The position numbers and the translations under genes were made by a program. The notes beneath the pieces were generated by a model. That model made no database searches. It saw only the letters and a list, made by a program, of their open reading frames with translations, and had not been told where the DNA came from. 64,000 bases of DNA from Stichopus chloronotus (taxonomy: Eukaryota > Echinodermata > Holothuroidea > Aspidochirotida > Stichopodidae): assembly GCA_021234535.1 (NCBI GenBank), contig CM037841.1:11552825-11616824 (forward strand), in the 5' to 3' direction. This document shows, piece after piece, positions 12,640 through 27,874 of this stretch (positions are counted from its first letter, which is position 1; each line of letters starts with the position of its first letter).

Positions 12640-13659
12640 ACACCAGCTAGCTGGTATGAGCTAAAAATGGCAATTGAAAATGCACTCAAGAGCCAAAGCA
12701 TAAAGATTTGTACCCATCACCCACTATGTTCTACCATATGACGATCCCGTGTGGTGGGCAAACTTTTTCCGCCCAGCTTATCACTACAAAAAACTAACAT
12801 CTTGCAAGTTTTGGAAACAGGTTCCTTTCGATTTTGTCAAATCCGATGCAAACTTCATTCACATAGCACTGAGGATTCGCTGACGCAAGGCTTTTAAAAT
12901 AGAGAAACACTGTCACCATCGCACAACGGTATGTAGAGCCGCAGTGGTCAATGTAACTTGACATCATCGTGGTACTCGTTGGTACAGTGTGCGCACATAC
13001 ACACAGTACAAAGAAAACCAATTACCAACTACACTGCGTAGCTCAGGAATAGACCGATGGCCATCAAAGCTCATGATTATGAACTGCACAAAGTTTTAGA
13101 CTCTGTGAAAGAGATCTGGGGCTATCGCTGGCAGGGTGGCAGCCCGAGAGGGCAGCAGCTACAGAGACACTACACAGGCTACCCTACCACACGATTCTAC
13201 CATACACTCAGGCAGATGACGTTGGTATTAATATAATGAGAGGAGGATAGAATGACATGGAACGGGGTGGTCAGAAATTATTATCACCACTAACAAAGAA
13301 GATTTGATCTTTTTTTTTTTAAACTTTATTACTCTTAGAGAAACTTAATGTAATGCACTGAATTGTAAAAGTGGATCTCACCTCTCGGAAGAATCAAACG
13401 GCATTTATATCTGTGCCAAGGAGGCAAACTATTTTGAAATCTTTAAGAAGACCTGACAATACCTAAACTAATTATCATTGGCATAAATACTAACAACATG
13501 TTGACTGAATGTATATATAATAAAATTATAATAGAATAAAAATATAATAAAATAATAAAATTTTAGGGTGTAGAAAGTTCATTTCAATCAAAGATTACCG
13601 GACTTGTTTTGAAAATTCCAAGAATACAAAATGGAGCAAGAATGAAAATGTGATGTCAT

Positions 13660-13960
13660 TTGCGATATGATAGTAATACATCTGTGATCAATCAATTGAG
13701 CTGTCAACTGTTACCAGTTCCTCTCCTCCCAGCATCGTAGCGTCAGAGAGACTAATTGCTCACCAACATCAGTAATCAAAAAGTTAATTTTAATTGAGGT
13801 AGTAATTTGCTCTCTGACTCCCGTCTGGATTATAGATATTAGAGCTCAGAGACGAGAATGCTAATTGCATTTGCCAACACCGGCAACCAATTCATTAGTG
13901 TCAACCGTAATCTAATTTTATCGTTGTTGAGATGGGTTGCAATTACAAAATGTGCATCCT
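13660..13960. promoter_or_regulatory. Candidate intronic cis-regulatory module rich in homeodomain cores
   Basis: This intronic segment has unusually even base use and a dense set of TAATTG, TTAATT, CAATTA, GATTA and CATTAG cores. It also has GATCAATCAATTGA and CTGTCA words of PBC/Meis type. It contains no simple repeat and no long frame. Such clustering is what conserved enhancers often look like, but function is inferred from motif density alone. Confidence 0.3.
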
Positions 13961-14160
13961 TCAGACAGTGATGAATAAAAATAAGCACGATAACCAGAGG
14001 GTATAAGAATTCATGGACAAGCCAGCTGTTGCTGCTGCTATCTTGTAGTCTTAAGAGTGGAATGAGGGAGTTTCATTTTCTCAAAAATGTACAACCATAT
14101 CACATGATCTTGTGACGAAACCTTCAGCTTTCCTTAATGTCATATATACTTAGACTTGGG

Positions 14161-14870
14161 CCTGTTTATTTACACCTTTGCCTGATCCTTTTTATTTATT
14201 TATTATCTGACATCATCCTATTTATAACTATGTTTGTTTGATCCTTTCTTACTTGCAGAATTGCTTGATCCTGTTTTGATTGTTGCTTGATTCTGTTTAT
14301 GTGCACCTTTGCTTGATCCTGTTTATGTACACATTTGCTTGATACTGTTTATGTTCACCTTTGCTTGATCCTGCTTATGTGCACCTTTGCTTGATCCTGT
14401 TTATGTTCACCTTTGCTTGATCCTGTTTACATACACCTTTGCTTGATCCTGTTTATGTTCACCTTTGCTTGATCCTGTCTATGTGCACCTTTGCTTGATC
14501 CTGTTTATGTTCACCTTTGCTTGATCCTGTTTATGTGCACCTTTGCTTGATCCTGTTTATGTTCACGTTTGCTTGATCCTGTTTATGTTCACCTTTGCTT
14601 GATCCTGTTTATGTACACCTTTGTTTGATCCTGTTTTACTTGCAGCATTGCCTGATTATCCTGAGTATCTGATCCTGATTATTTACATCTTCACTTAATT
14701 TCATTTATTTACACTTGACCTAGTTTATTTACACCTTTGCTTGATCGTGTTTATTTACATTGTTACTTGACCCTGATTATTTACACCTTTGCTTGATCCT
14801 GTTTATTTATACATTTATTTGATCCTGCTTGTATACATTGTTGCTTGACCCTCTTTATTTTACCCAGACC
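14161..14870. repeat. 26-bp minisatellite
   Basis: The unit is close to CCTTTGCTTGATCCTGTTTA plus six bases (TGTTCA or variants). The core at about 14290-14630 is regular, alternating TTCACC, GCACC and ACACC junctions. The outer parts are progressively degenerate. It lies in the intron between the exons at 15698 and 10174. No coding frame is maintained, since 26 is not divisible by three. Confidence 0.92.
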
Positions 14871-15646
14871 CATCAAAAGCATATAAACTCATAATACCTT
14901 CTTCACAGTCTTGATAAACACCCATCTATCAAATCACTTACAAAATTATTTACACCTTTACCTAAAACTCCTCTTTATCACAAAGCCACAATAAACAAAC
15001 TCAGAAGTCACGATAAAACATGGAGGAACTGATGATTTTCAAGCAAAACACACGCAGAAGAAAGTGAAATGCCCACAGGGGCAGTATTAATGAAAAATGT
15101 CAATAAGATTTTGTTATTTCAACATTGACAGATCCTGTTTGTTTTGGTTCTGCTATTTCACTATTACCCTTGTGAGATGTTCCTGAAAAAGAACATAAAT
15201 GTGATGGTATGACTTACTTTGGGGGCAAGTTTTTGACACTCTGGTGTCCAAATCCTCTTTCACCCCAACTAAAATTACCCTCCTTCATTTTCTATGCTGA
15301 CTAATCTCCAGATTATTACTGTTAATGCTGTATAACAATTACTCTGGAAAAAAATTGTTTTCATAAAATTTTGTGAGTGTTTATAGACTAGATCAAAGGT
15401 GGAGAAAGACAGAGAAAATGGAACTAGCATGTAATCAGGGGCTACATAGTGTCAGATGAGTGGTACCATGAAAAAGAAGAATCACCCTTTTTCACAAAAC
15501 TAGACTTGAGTGTTCCCACCTACAATAGCAGAATATTTGTAAATTAAACATAAACTTCTCACAAACTCCATTTGGGACAAACTTGTATGGACACTTCAAG
15601 CTGGGCACATACAAACACCCAAATTTGAAAGGAAAAAAAAAAGCTA

Positions 15647-15835
<189 letters not shown>

Positions 15836-17465
15836 CTATAAACGAAAGATGTAGAAACAGTGCACATTACATGTTAGAAATACCACAAGGACTTTAAGGG
15901 GAAATTTTTTCTGTTTCCCAGGAAAAGGTGAAGGGATTTTTGATATTATGAAAACAACTTCATGTTTCAGAAAAGGATGATCCTTTGATGATTAATTTTG
16001 TAAGTAAAATTTGTTCCATAGTGCACTGTGTGCAGAGGCACATTTGTATCATCTTCGCCTTTACTTGCAGGATGTTCATGACAAATATTATCAAGATCGG
16101 TGACAGAGAACATCAGTGTTTTCAACCGAGTCAACGCAACCGACCAAAGCATCCCACCCTCCACATAGCAACCAACTGAGATAAACGTGTGAACCAGCAC
16201 TAAATATTTCAAAATTGTTGATTATTTACAGTATGACGTTTAAAAATGGACATGAACATCGACAGGTGTTCGTGCAAAATATTTGAATAAATAATAACAA
16301 AACCACTTAGCTACCTGCTGGGAGTTAACAGACCCTTGACAATTAATGAACACAATTTAATTTGTAATTTATTTACTGATAAGAATCAATGAGATCGAAT
16401 CAAAGATCAAAGTTTATTGACTTTTCAACAGTTCACACCCTAATGACTCAACTCAACTTGTGTATTATTTGGTGTCTTAAGTTGTAATTAATTACAATCA
16501 GATGTCTAAAATGACGCATTGGTGAAGTCTCTTTGAAAAGAAAATATTGTATTTGTTTTACAGAGAAAAGTCACATCTTTAAAACCAGTATTTATAGACA
16601 GAGAATCAACGGTCGCTCCAGAACTCACAACGTTGTCAATGATGAACTGGAGACACCAAATGATGAATTGAAATACATTGCAAAATAAAAAGCAAAAAAA
16701 AAATTATGTTATTATATTTTTCTCTTTTGTGATAAAGGGAAAATACATTTGTACTCTTGAGGAAGTCTATAAAGAACTTTTCTTTGTGTATTTAATTTTT
16801 CCAAGACATGATTTAATACCTGTGATCAGAAATTTCTTTTGCCCAAACCATTTGTCAGAAACAAGCCCCATGCAATCCCCACGCCGATGTAGGCCGAACG
16901 GTAGTCGGTACTTGTGCTATGGTAGCTGGCCTAACCTACCATAATAAAAGACAAATTTTGTGTTCTGTGTCGATACTCATCACCTTGTACTAGATGATGT
17001 AGATGTGCTGGATGACGCAGCGCACGTACTGCGCGTACCTGCTTTCATTCCATTCCACGAAATATGAAAAAGACTCGCTGAAAACTCTTCTACTGTCAGT
17101 TTTAACCAATCACAGAGCAGAAGTAGGAGATTCACTCACAGTATCGGGTAAAGAGGATTTGCGACTTAAAATTTCTTATGATTTCAATTGTACTTGCCCA
17201 TGTGTAGGGTAGTTGTCTTACATAGGTAACTACAAAGGATGTTATGTGGTTGAATTTTCACGACTGCCCTAGCGTAAGCTGCTTAACAAGCTCTGTGGAT
17301 GTATTTTGGACTCTTTCTTTTGGCAGTTACTGTAAGCTCCCTTATTTTAGCTTGTTTTTACTTTATTTACTTTATTTCAGCTTTTTTTTAGTTAGTTTAC
17401 AGTAGCTTGTTTTTATGTAACAACAAGAATCACATTATTTGGGTTGAAAAATTCAAAATTTTTTA

Positions 17466-17575
17466 GAGGGGGCTTTCAACCCCATTGATCCCTGACAAGG
17501 GGTTCTGCCTCTTAGAACCCTGCTGGGAGACAAGCCCCCCAGACTCCCGTGGAGAGTTCGGCAGGATCGTTTGTG
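17466..17575. repeat. GC-rich nested-hairpin repeat fragment
   Basis: GGGGGCTT (17468-17475) pairs with AAGCCCCC (17532-17539). Inside it, GGGTTCT pairs with AGAACCC. This GC-rich block in AT-rich surroundings resembles the end of a mobile element. A related-looking block is at 52510-52600. Confidence 0.5.
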
Positions 17576-17639
17576 CAAGTGCTGCACAGAATGATAGATT
17601 CTTTAAAAGGCAGGAGGGTGGAATTCTTTTCATGAAATA

Positions 17640-17868
17640 AGTTTCTCACAGATAGAAATTCAGTTATTTGTTGCTCAGGAACAATTTGTTCACCCCAAAC
17701 TTTTAAAAATTCAAATCAAACATCTTCTGCATGTTTCTAATTGACTAGCTATTGGCTGATACAGATTAGTGAGACTGAATCATTTAACAATGATTAAAGC
17801 TATTTTCCTGAGTAGGCAATGTTGGTGCATTTTAAACGCAGTATTCCCTTATACGTTTCAAGAGTAAC
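17640..17868. repeat. Dispersed repeat, copy 2
   Basis: This is the second copy of the repeat at 1840-2085, in the same orientation. It is diverged, with several small gaps. It lies in the intron between the exons at 20276-20413 and 15698-15835. Confidence 0.6.
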
Positions 17869-17869
17869 A

Positions 17870-18015
17870 GACAGTGTTGTACCACTTGAGACTGGTCTCG
17901 GCCTCTAGGCTGATTTTTGGTCCTTGGCCTCGGCCGGCAATGACTTGTTCTCGTCCTTGGCCTCGTGCCCTGCCACCTTGTTCATCTGTGTCGAGGTCGG
18001 CACGAGGCCGGAAGC
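17870..18015. repeat. CTCGG/CCTCG-rich low-complexity repeat
   Basis: Irregular tandem use of GGTCTCGGCCTC, CCTTGGCCTCGGCC and CGAGGCCGG words gives a CpG-rich island in AT-rich intron. It adjoins the dispersed repeat at 17640-17868. Its ends are not resolved. It looks like a mobile-element interior with expanded short repeats. Confidence 0.5.
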
Positions 18016-20230
18016 AATCTGTAAAATGCTGACTTTTTGTTTTTGTTATTTTGTGAGCCTATTTTCTTGATATAATTAGATATCTTGTACTGTTTGGCCT
18101 AACCACTATTCCGCGTTACCCTGTAAACTGCTGTTGTACGAGCTGGTTACGGTCTCAGTCGCTAGACTCAATGTGCTGAGTTTGTTGTGCCAAGATAAGT
18201 AATATGACATCACATGTCAAAAGGTCATTCCAAAGTTTTGCTAAAACTTTAAGTACTCAGTCTCATATTTTTACTGGTGTTACTGTTAGGTAACTTTATT
18301 GTTTTTGACAGTATCATAAATTGAACAGTATTTGATCTTCAACTATTCATTGTATCTGCCAGGCTGTACACAGAACATTGATTTATGTGGAGTATCATAA
18401 AACAATAGTTGAAGAATTACTCATAACGGCATTTTGCAGAAAAGCAATATTGGGGCCAGAATCACAAATGTAATGTGAGCCTTGGTTGTAACCAGGCAAT
18501 GAATTCCCCCCACCTCCACTGCATTTGTTGTGAGAAAAAAAATTCAGTGATGTGACTTTTGTAAATACTCATTGTCCTAACCCTGAAAACAAGTGAAAGT
18601 ATGTGCACCGTAACAGGTGAAAGGGACAGAGGAACGGAAACTGTAACATAAGTAACCATGTAACCATGGTGTAATTGAAAATAATTTGCACATTGAACAG
18701 TGTTGAATTTATAGTATAAAACATTAAAAAAGAAAAATATTGCAGTATTATACAACATCATACTTAATGATAATTACCTACACATAATGCAAAGCACTTT
18801 TCTCATAAATGCCACAAACTGACAAATTTGGGCAATATTCATGTGCATGTTATTAAGTTAAAATAGTGATGTATTCTTTAAACATGGTTGGCCAGTAGCT
18901 TGTGTTTAAGAAGATAGTCAACTAGAAGACTAGTTGCTTCACCATGGCAACTGAGAGAAATTACAAAGAACACATCTCCTATTCACATATGTTAAATTTG
19001 CTTGAATAAATAATGTGACAATATTACTGAGACCATACCAAAGACCTCCTACTTTTAGTAGAGCATATGACATGTTTTCCATGGAAAAAGTTTAATGTCC
19101 AAATGATATTAGTCTTAAACGAGAAACACACAACTGAATCACCCAACCATCACAAAGTATTCCTTTTGTCATGTTAATGATATATGTCAGGACATTCATC
19201 TGGTTTCATCTATAACCTAGATAAGGAACTAGATCTACATAAAGATCTACATAACCTCATACCCATTGCATCAAAAAATAAACCCTCTTCCTCGGTAAGG
19301 GCTTACTTAGACAGGCAAGCCTAGCAATAATCAGGAAGGAAATACAGGGAGGTGATATTTCCTTTCCATTTTTGTAAATCTGCTTTATAAGATTGAATAA
19401 CAAGTTCTGTAATAGACAAAGTGTTGACAAAGTATACATGCCAGAGCTATATGGGCCATAATTGCCGTTTGAAAAACTTAGTTGCTAGGTATATTATGTT
19501 CCTTTAGAGTACTTACAGAAAAAAAAAAGATGCTTCAAAGGCAATTCTGACCAAGGATAAAAACACTTTTCTTTTTGTCTCACTTTTAGTTGACTTCAGA
19601 GACCATAAAGAATGTAACAAGTTCCTCATAACTGGCATGAGCAAGCGCATACTTTCCTGATTTAAACCAAAAACCCTTACAGCCTACTTCACATATTTCA
19701 TCTATTCCACCTTGGCATCTCAGATTCTTACTGTTGTCTGGTTTTTCTGTAATGGAGCAGCGCATCTAGAACAATACATGCTGTGTACTTATTCGTTCAT
19801 ATTCCGTTTCCACTCTTGTTCAAAAGTAGGAACAAATAAAATTAGAGAAACAATGAAGATGTTCTCAGTAACATCACACGTTAAGAAAATGTACAACAGC
19901 GATGATGATGATACGTGAGCATCTCAAAGGAAATTGTAGAATTTTCAAATTAATAGTACAATGACTTACTTTCTGGATTTTCAATCAACTATGATAAGTG
20001 CTTCCTACGAAGCGCAATTGGTATACACAGAATGTAAACATAACAAACTTGAATTCCTAGCGTTCTAGTTGTACCTTACATAGAATGTGATCAAGCAGTT
20101 CATCATGTAATGATGGCAATTTTTATTACTTCCGGACGATATGACATCATCATGAGTGCCATGAGGAAACACAGACAAAATGTCTTTGTATTTACAAAAT
20201 GCAACGACGAGTGAAAGTTGACAAAGTTCA

Positions 20231-20653
<423 letters not shown>

Positions 20654-21479
20654 TCATACATTTGTGTGGGTCAACACAATCCACACAACCACACACCCTC
20701 CATAAACTTAGCGCCAAACTGCTTTCATTGCTCCAGAAAGTGACCCACCTTGGAACCATCTTGAAATTGAAAAGCCAAACGGTTAACGTTAGTGGCTCTT
20801 TGTGCATTTCTACCCGTAATGGTACACTTCCTACTTGCTAGAGTGACTGATAATTTTGGTATGATGTATAATATGTTGAGTCACTTTGTTAAGAGTAATG
20901 ACTAATATTTGACAGTCGATGTCGTGGCGGGTTTGTCAAATAATTATTGTGATGTAACTGAGAGAATACAGAATAGGGAAAACTGCTACATAACTGAACT
21001 GTCAACAGCACAGGTGAAAAAATAATAGCTAACAAGCAGGGCCACACACTCACCAAGTATACTTGCCTTTGATTTAATGCAACTTATATTTTATGATGAT
21101 CCCATCATTGGCATATATATCAGATATCACAATTGATTACCAATGTTTGTTAATCTGTAGTACACACGGTGTCAAATATCCACCACATGCTGGCATTTGG
21201 TGACTTTTGTTATCTAACAATATATGTAAATGCATGACGATACTGTTGTAAACTACTAACGTGACATCAGTGCATGAGGTTTTAAGTTCAACAACACCTA
21301 TTTTCAATGATCCACATATTGGTCTGGAAATTTTGATTTATTCCCAGCATATGGGACACAAGTATCAAAACGGTGGGAAACATTTTAAATGTCTCCAAAG
21401 CACTGCACAGTAGAAAATGGGTCTTCTGAGTGTGACCTTGGCATATACCAATTTTGAGGTTAAAACACCTCATCTTTCT

Positions 21480-21745
21480 GAAGATACCAAGTCTACATCT
21501 TTGACCACTGTTTGTAAGAGCAATTTTAAATGTTTTCACAGTTTGACCTGTGGTGATCACAAATGACCTTTAACCTCCACCAAAGGCAACAGCGATCATC
21601 TACTTAATATGACCAATCCACACACAAAGTATGAGACCGGTCAAGGTAACCCTTCTAGAGATATCGTGTTTACAAGCAAAGTGTCACATACCCACGAACA
21701 TGACATCAACATCCAATAGATTCCTTTTGTCCACAAGGAATCAAA
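21480..21745 (+). repeat. TGACCT half-site repeat, copy C (one unit plus 3' end)
   Basis: One unit (TTTGACCTGTGGTGATCACA, then AATGACCTTTAACCTCCACC) is followed by the family's 3' end: CTTCT..GAGATATCGTGTTTACAAGC, then GTGTCACATAC. A terminal hairpin, GATTCCTTTTGTCCACAAGG followed by AATC, comes next. It shares this layout with the copy at 29955-30925. Confidence 0.8.
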
Positions 21746-22553
21746 AACATCTGTCGAGTATTACGTCTAAACAGAAATATAACAGGTTTGAATTCTCTTT
21801 GGCAAACACAGCAAATATTTGGAGGAAAGAAGTAAAATCAATATGACTGTGTGATTAACAGGCTGTACTTCCATCAATGAGATAGGCGTATTGGTATTTT
21901 TGGTGTTTTGTTTGTTTTTTTCGTTTTACATTCAACGCATAGAAAAAAGTGCAGTCCCGAGTTGGTTAACATTTTTGTCAAACCTCATCACAATGTAATT
22001 TAATGTGACGATAAATTACAGGGTCATAACATGCAACCAAGGCGGCTGATGACATTCTTAAGAAGGGGAAAACTGGCAAAATAAATACTTAGGCAGAGCC
22101 ATAGACAATAGCTTGAGATTATTTAAAACTTTTGAAAAGAATAAAACCTCTGGTGGCTACTTTCTATACTAGTACAGTAATTATCACAATCATTTGTGAA
22201 GAGGACCATTTGGGCAATTTTAACAATTTCATATAGTAGTCCATTGGACAACTGCAAATGTGTGCGTGTGTGTGTTTTTTTCAAATTTAGTTGTCGGGCC
22301 AAAAGTAAGTCATGGATTATTTCTAGGTGGGTGTACCATCATCAGCACACTTGCATTTTGCTGTTAGTGAATTCAGGGCCACATTTCATGGCATTGTTCT
22401 AGATACTGTGAAGGAAATCTTAAAAATATGTAATTCAAGCATTAATCCAATTTGCTTTTCTGAAGGATATTCTTGTGAGAAAATTTGGTTGACACACTCT
22501 GGGCATCTCGGACAACATTACAATCACTAAGCTTCATCATCCCTGAAGGCTTA

Positions 22554-22796
<243 letters not shown>

Positions 22797-23029
22797 TCAC
22801 AATCAAAAACTACCGTTCCAATTACTTTGTTTTCCATATTTTCCAATGATTGTATAAATCCTACCAGCTTCTAGTAAAAGAAACTACATTTGCAAAAATG
22901 ATTCTTTTACATGACTGTTAAAATGAGGGAAGGAGTGATAAAGGAAACGGACACCAAAACGAGACACAGAGTTGTGACTGGTGTCAATGGAGCAATGCTA
23001 CTCCAAACAGTTTGTCGAAATAATTCTTA

Positions 23030-23308
<279 letters not shown>

Positions 23309-23528
23309 TTATCTTAATAAATGTTGGGGGAAATTACAGAAGTCATGCCACAAACATCCCTAACATTGTTCTATCCCAAGGGAAGTCATCAGCAATCTAA
23401 ATATGATTGAATGATTAGGAAGTAATAATTCTGTGTTGTAGGCAAGATACCAAGAATTAGGTTCAAATATAACCTCTACCAAGTTGCATTCTCTCTCTAA
23501 AAAGAAAAACCTATTCTTCTTTCAACTG

Positions 23529-23542
23529 GTTACCATGGCAAC
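23529..23542. promoter_or_regulatory. RFX X-box-like motif
   Basis: GTTACCATGGCAAC matches the symmetric X-box consensus bound by RFX factors. It is intronic. Occupancy is not known. Confidence 0.35.
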
Positions 23543-24885
23543 ATCAATCTTTTATAGAATGCAACATATGAACATTCTATCACACCAGCCGTAGCCCCAA
23601 AAGCAATGAAATCATCAGATGATACAAACAGACGACTCATCACCTCACAATGCTACATTTTCCTTGCGGAGTCCTCTTCTTACCGAATATTCCAACGAAA
23701 TGAGCAATAAATGCAAATACATATTTCTGGTCTCCGTTTGTAATGATCTATCATCTCGACTTGGGCATCGACTTTCAACATTTCCTATACTACGCACTCA
23801 GAATGAGCCCATTCATCTTCATGTCGATGGCACCCAAAAGACACAATTCATCCATAGTGTGGATTAGTTGGCTCTAAAACTTATCACCATGTAATTAAAT
23901 ATGTCTCAACTAAGACGTCTTGGTTTGTAATCCATCACTGATCCCAACTCTGCCAAGTGGCAGACGACTCATCCATCAGTCAGGCATTCGGGTGGATCCC
24001 GATACAAAATTGTTCTCTTCTCCTCCGTGTCAAGCGCTTTCAACATGTCTCGCCGATACGAGAGTATTCACAAATTTGCCCAAAAAAAAAAAAGGGTCTT
24101 CAAGTCGTAGAGACAATTTGCAATCTCAGAACAAGGGGAAAACGAACAAACTTGGCACTCACGAGACGAAATGGCAGACAGAGGCAAGGCTGCCATGTAA
24201 CGAGAAGCCCTCTGGGACTGTTGAATGACTTTCTATGATTTAATAACCGACATTTTTAGGCAATGTTTGTGCATCACAATCCATGACACCAAACAAATGT
24301 GGCCCATCAGACCACCCCTACAGTTCTGAGTCGCCATCTTAGTTGAAGGGACATAATCTTCCACGATTTGATATCAGCTCAGTTGAATATGGTCACACTA
24401 ACTTCATATTAATCTTGACAGTGCTTCTTCCTTTTTAGCCACAATTAGGAAGTGACAATCGAAACCTGTCCCACGTACATCACTGACGGTGCAGTAATGA
24501 CTTGTTTCTGACAAAATAATTACATGTCCCATGGTGATTCCCCATGCATTGACTTTGTAAGACAAAACAAGTTTCTTTTAAGAACAGATTGCCATGAGGT
24601 GGCTTATATATGTACTCCCAGTTTGCAACAGCTATGAATTTCTTTATACCTTCTCACAAAACACAATAAATGAATGACACAATCACACAGAGATTTATCA
24701 TTTTGCAGTCACAGTTTCACAAAATCCTAGAGAAGAACAAACTACTCTGCTGAACTAACTACTCTGAAATCGCCAACAGACTGTTACGTGTCAGTTCTGC
24801 GAAAAATTGGCTGATTTGAAATCGGCTGAAAGTGGCTAAGAGGCTCTACCAGAATGTAACAGCATTACTGAAGTGTCACAAACAT

Positions 24886-25015
24886 ACTGAACAATGCAGT
24901 AAAAGTGTCACACTTAATCTTAGTCACATTAAAAGACACTGAACAATGCAGTCAAATTGTCACAGTTCATCTCAGTCACATGGCATAACATTGAACAAGG
25001 CAGTCAAATGGTTAC
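24886..25015. repeat. 52-bp tandem repeat, 2.5 units
   Basis: Units start at 24886, 24938 and 24990 with ACTGAACAATGCAGT or a one- to two-base variant. Each continues with TGTCACA and CAGTCACAT text. It is a short local duplication in the intron between the exons at 25655 and 23214. Confidence 0.85.
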
Positions 25016-25622
25016 TTTGCCCTTTTTTTTGTCCTGGGTCAGACTGCCACGTCAGTCAAATTGAAGAATGGTCACTTGTGACTTAACTCATATATCCAAG
25101 GCCATGAAATACCTCTACTTGTTCACCAAAGACTAAAAAAAGAACTAATAAAAAAAAAACCCCTACATTTATAGTCACTGCTCCAATGAAATACTGAACA
25201 GCCTCTGTCTATGTCATCAACAATTGTGATATAATGGTTGTTGTTATGCCAATTCAAAACATACCATGAATATGCAATATCTTAGGAGCAATAACACAAA
25301 ACCAGTGAGTCTCCACCAACATTTGAGGTCCTCAACCAACAATGATTCACTTACAATTGGTTTTCATTGCAACATAAACAACAACAACAGCAAAAATCCT
25401 CACCCAAGATTTGGTTTCCAGCACCAACAATCTTTTTACATCATTTAGTAGATATGGCACTAACCAACAGTTCAGTACAAATGAAAGTCACAAACATTTT
25501 AAGACTATATGGAACTTACCAACATGCAATAAATGTAACAGTTTTGTACAAGTATGTACTTTCGTTCCTCACTGTTATTGTTAAGTGCCTTAGAGTAAAA
25601 TTTTGTTATGATTACATCACTA

Positions 25623-25781
<159 letters not shown>

Positions 25782-27400
25782 TCATTACTTTATGTCAATA
25801 TATTGTGGGCTTGTAATAACTTTTGTCACGACTTGAACAGGAAAGAGAGAGGGCATGTCAACAACTCTACAGGGACATAGATTTAGCATAATACATGTAG
25901 AGATAACTGAGATGGGTTGCACATAGGGGGGAGAGGCTGGGATGAAGGGGGGGGGGCATTGCATGGTGGGATCTTAAGCAAACAGTTACCAAATATATCC
26001 TTGTTTGAAATCAGTGAGCAGTGCAAGTCATGGGTAGACAAAATAAGTCAGGCTCAAAGAAAATCATTGAGTGTGCTTCAAATGTCACATTAAATGTGCT
26101 TGTTTGATGTAAGAATGGAACACTACATATTGTAAAATCCATGACTATTGACTTTTTTTAGAGCTCACTGGCAAATTGCCTTCAAAATCACGATTCCTGT
26201 TTTCATCAATCTTTTATTTGTCTAGCCGAACAAATGCAAATTAGCAATTATTGAAAAAAAAAATTATTTCAGGTAAAAAATAAAGCCCCAGGTGTTTCAA
26301 CATGAACAACATAGAGTGAATTCATCGAGTTAAATATAAAATGCTCTCGGGAGGTCACTTATGTCAAATACATCTGGCCATCACTCTATTGTTTTCTCTC
26401 CTGTTGTTGTACCATATCTATTATTAGATAATTAAGTCGTTAAAGATGTACATGTCACAGATGCTGATGTGGACAATCAGATAATGGATGTAACTATCGC
26501 TAATGCAATTTCAAAAGAAACTTATATTTTGTCATGCATTTACTAAATGATAGAAATTGAAAAACTCACTGGTTTGAATCTTTTAAAAAAAAGATGGCAA
26601 TTAAATTCTAATAACTTAATGGCTTGGGTGAAACTGAAGTCAAAGTAAGTTCAAACTCTTTGAGACAATTTTCAACTATTGCTGAACAGTCTTTCTTCGA
26701 CATATATTGACATGTTTCAAATTATGGACCCATTATGACCTTGGTTCAAACATGCCCCCCCCAACCTCTACTGGATTTCTCAATGGTGGATGTGTACCCC
26801 CCACTTTGTTGCCAAAGCGATAACTGCGGTATCACCGCTGTCTACCATTTGTAGATAAAAATTCCAAAATTTAGACAGGTTACTCCATGGTGAGCTTACC
26901 TGTCTCTTCACAAATTCAGCACATGGTAGCAGTGTTTCCACTACGTCGCTACGACATGGTTTTTTTTATGTACTGGCTATTTTTAGGGCTACAGTGCACT
27001 CATATGCTACTAAAACTTGTTAGTGGGTCAATTTTCCTCATAATTCATGATTTTGACCTGAAGTATGTTTTCCTAGAGGAATCTATTAAGAGCGAAGCGA
27101 GATTGAGAATAACGTTTTCATGAGACAGGTAAGCAAGTAAGCAATATAAGAACACACAGACAAGATGACAAAGATTATTTTGATGTTATACAGTTACTGC
27201 ATTACCACATACCTCTCCCCCTCTCTCTCCTGACATAACTTGCTTAATGTTGACTCCTTCACAGGGACTTTTTCTCCAATCACATAACTAAAAAATGACA
27301 CAAATATTTGTAAAAAAATTTTTTACTTTCACAGACAAGAAAGGACAGACTAACAGGATTTGCAATTATCTAACAAGACTTGCATTTATCTATTTTTTCA

Positions 27401-27682
<282 letters not shown>

Positions 27683-27803
27683 TCACTCTCTCTACCCCTT
27701 CTCTACATTTCCCAACTCCAGCGAATGTTGGAGTCAGCCAGTTGAACTTAGTGCGTCAGTTTCAATTTCTCACATGTTGGTAACCAAGGTCACTAAAATC
27801 TAT

Positions 27804-27874
27804 AAAGAGTTTGATCCCTTTTTACCCCCACGCCTCCATCGAAGGCCTGAGGGTAAAAAGGGATCAAACTCTTT
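27804..27874. other. Intronic perfect hairpin, 24-bp stem
   Basis: The arms 27804-27827 and 27851-27874 are exact reverse complements, with a 23-nt loop. The loop itself contains GCCT and AGGC, which can pair further. In the GRK pre-mRNA the hairpin lies about 167 nt upstream of the acceptor of the exon at 27409-27637. Possible roles are a microRNA-like precursor, a splicing-relevant structure or a tiny foldback element. The sequence alone does not decide. Confidence 0.9.

Noticed and set aside
12725..12775. GTGTGGTGGGCAAACTTT beside the 1.3 kb element suggests another hAT end.
   Set aside because: No matching inverted end or target duplication was found.
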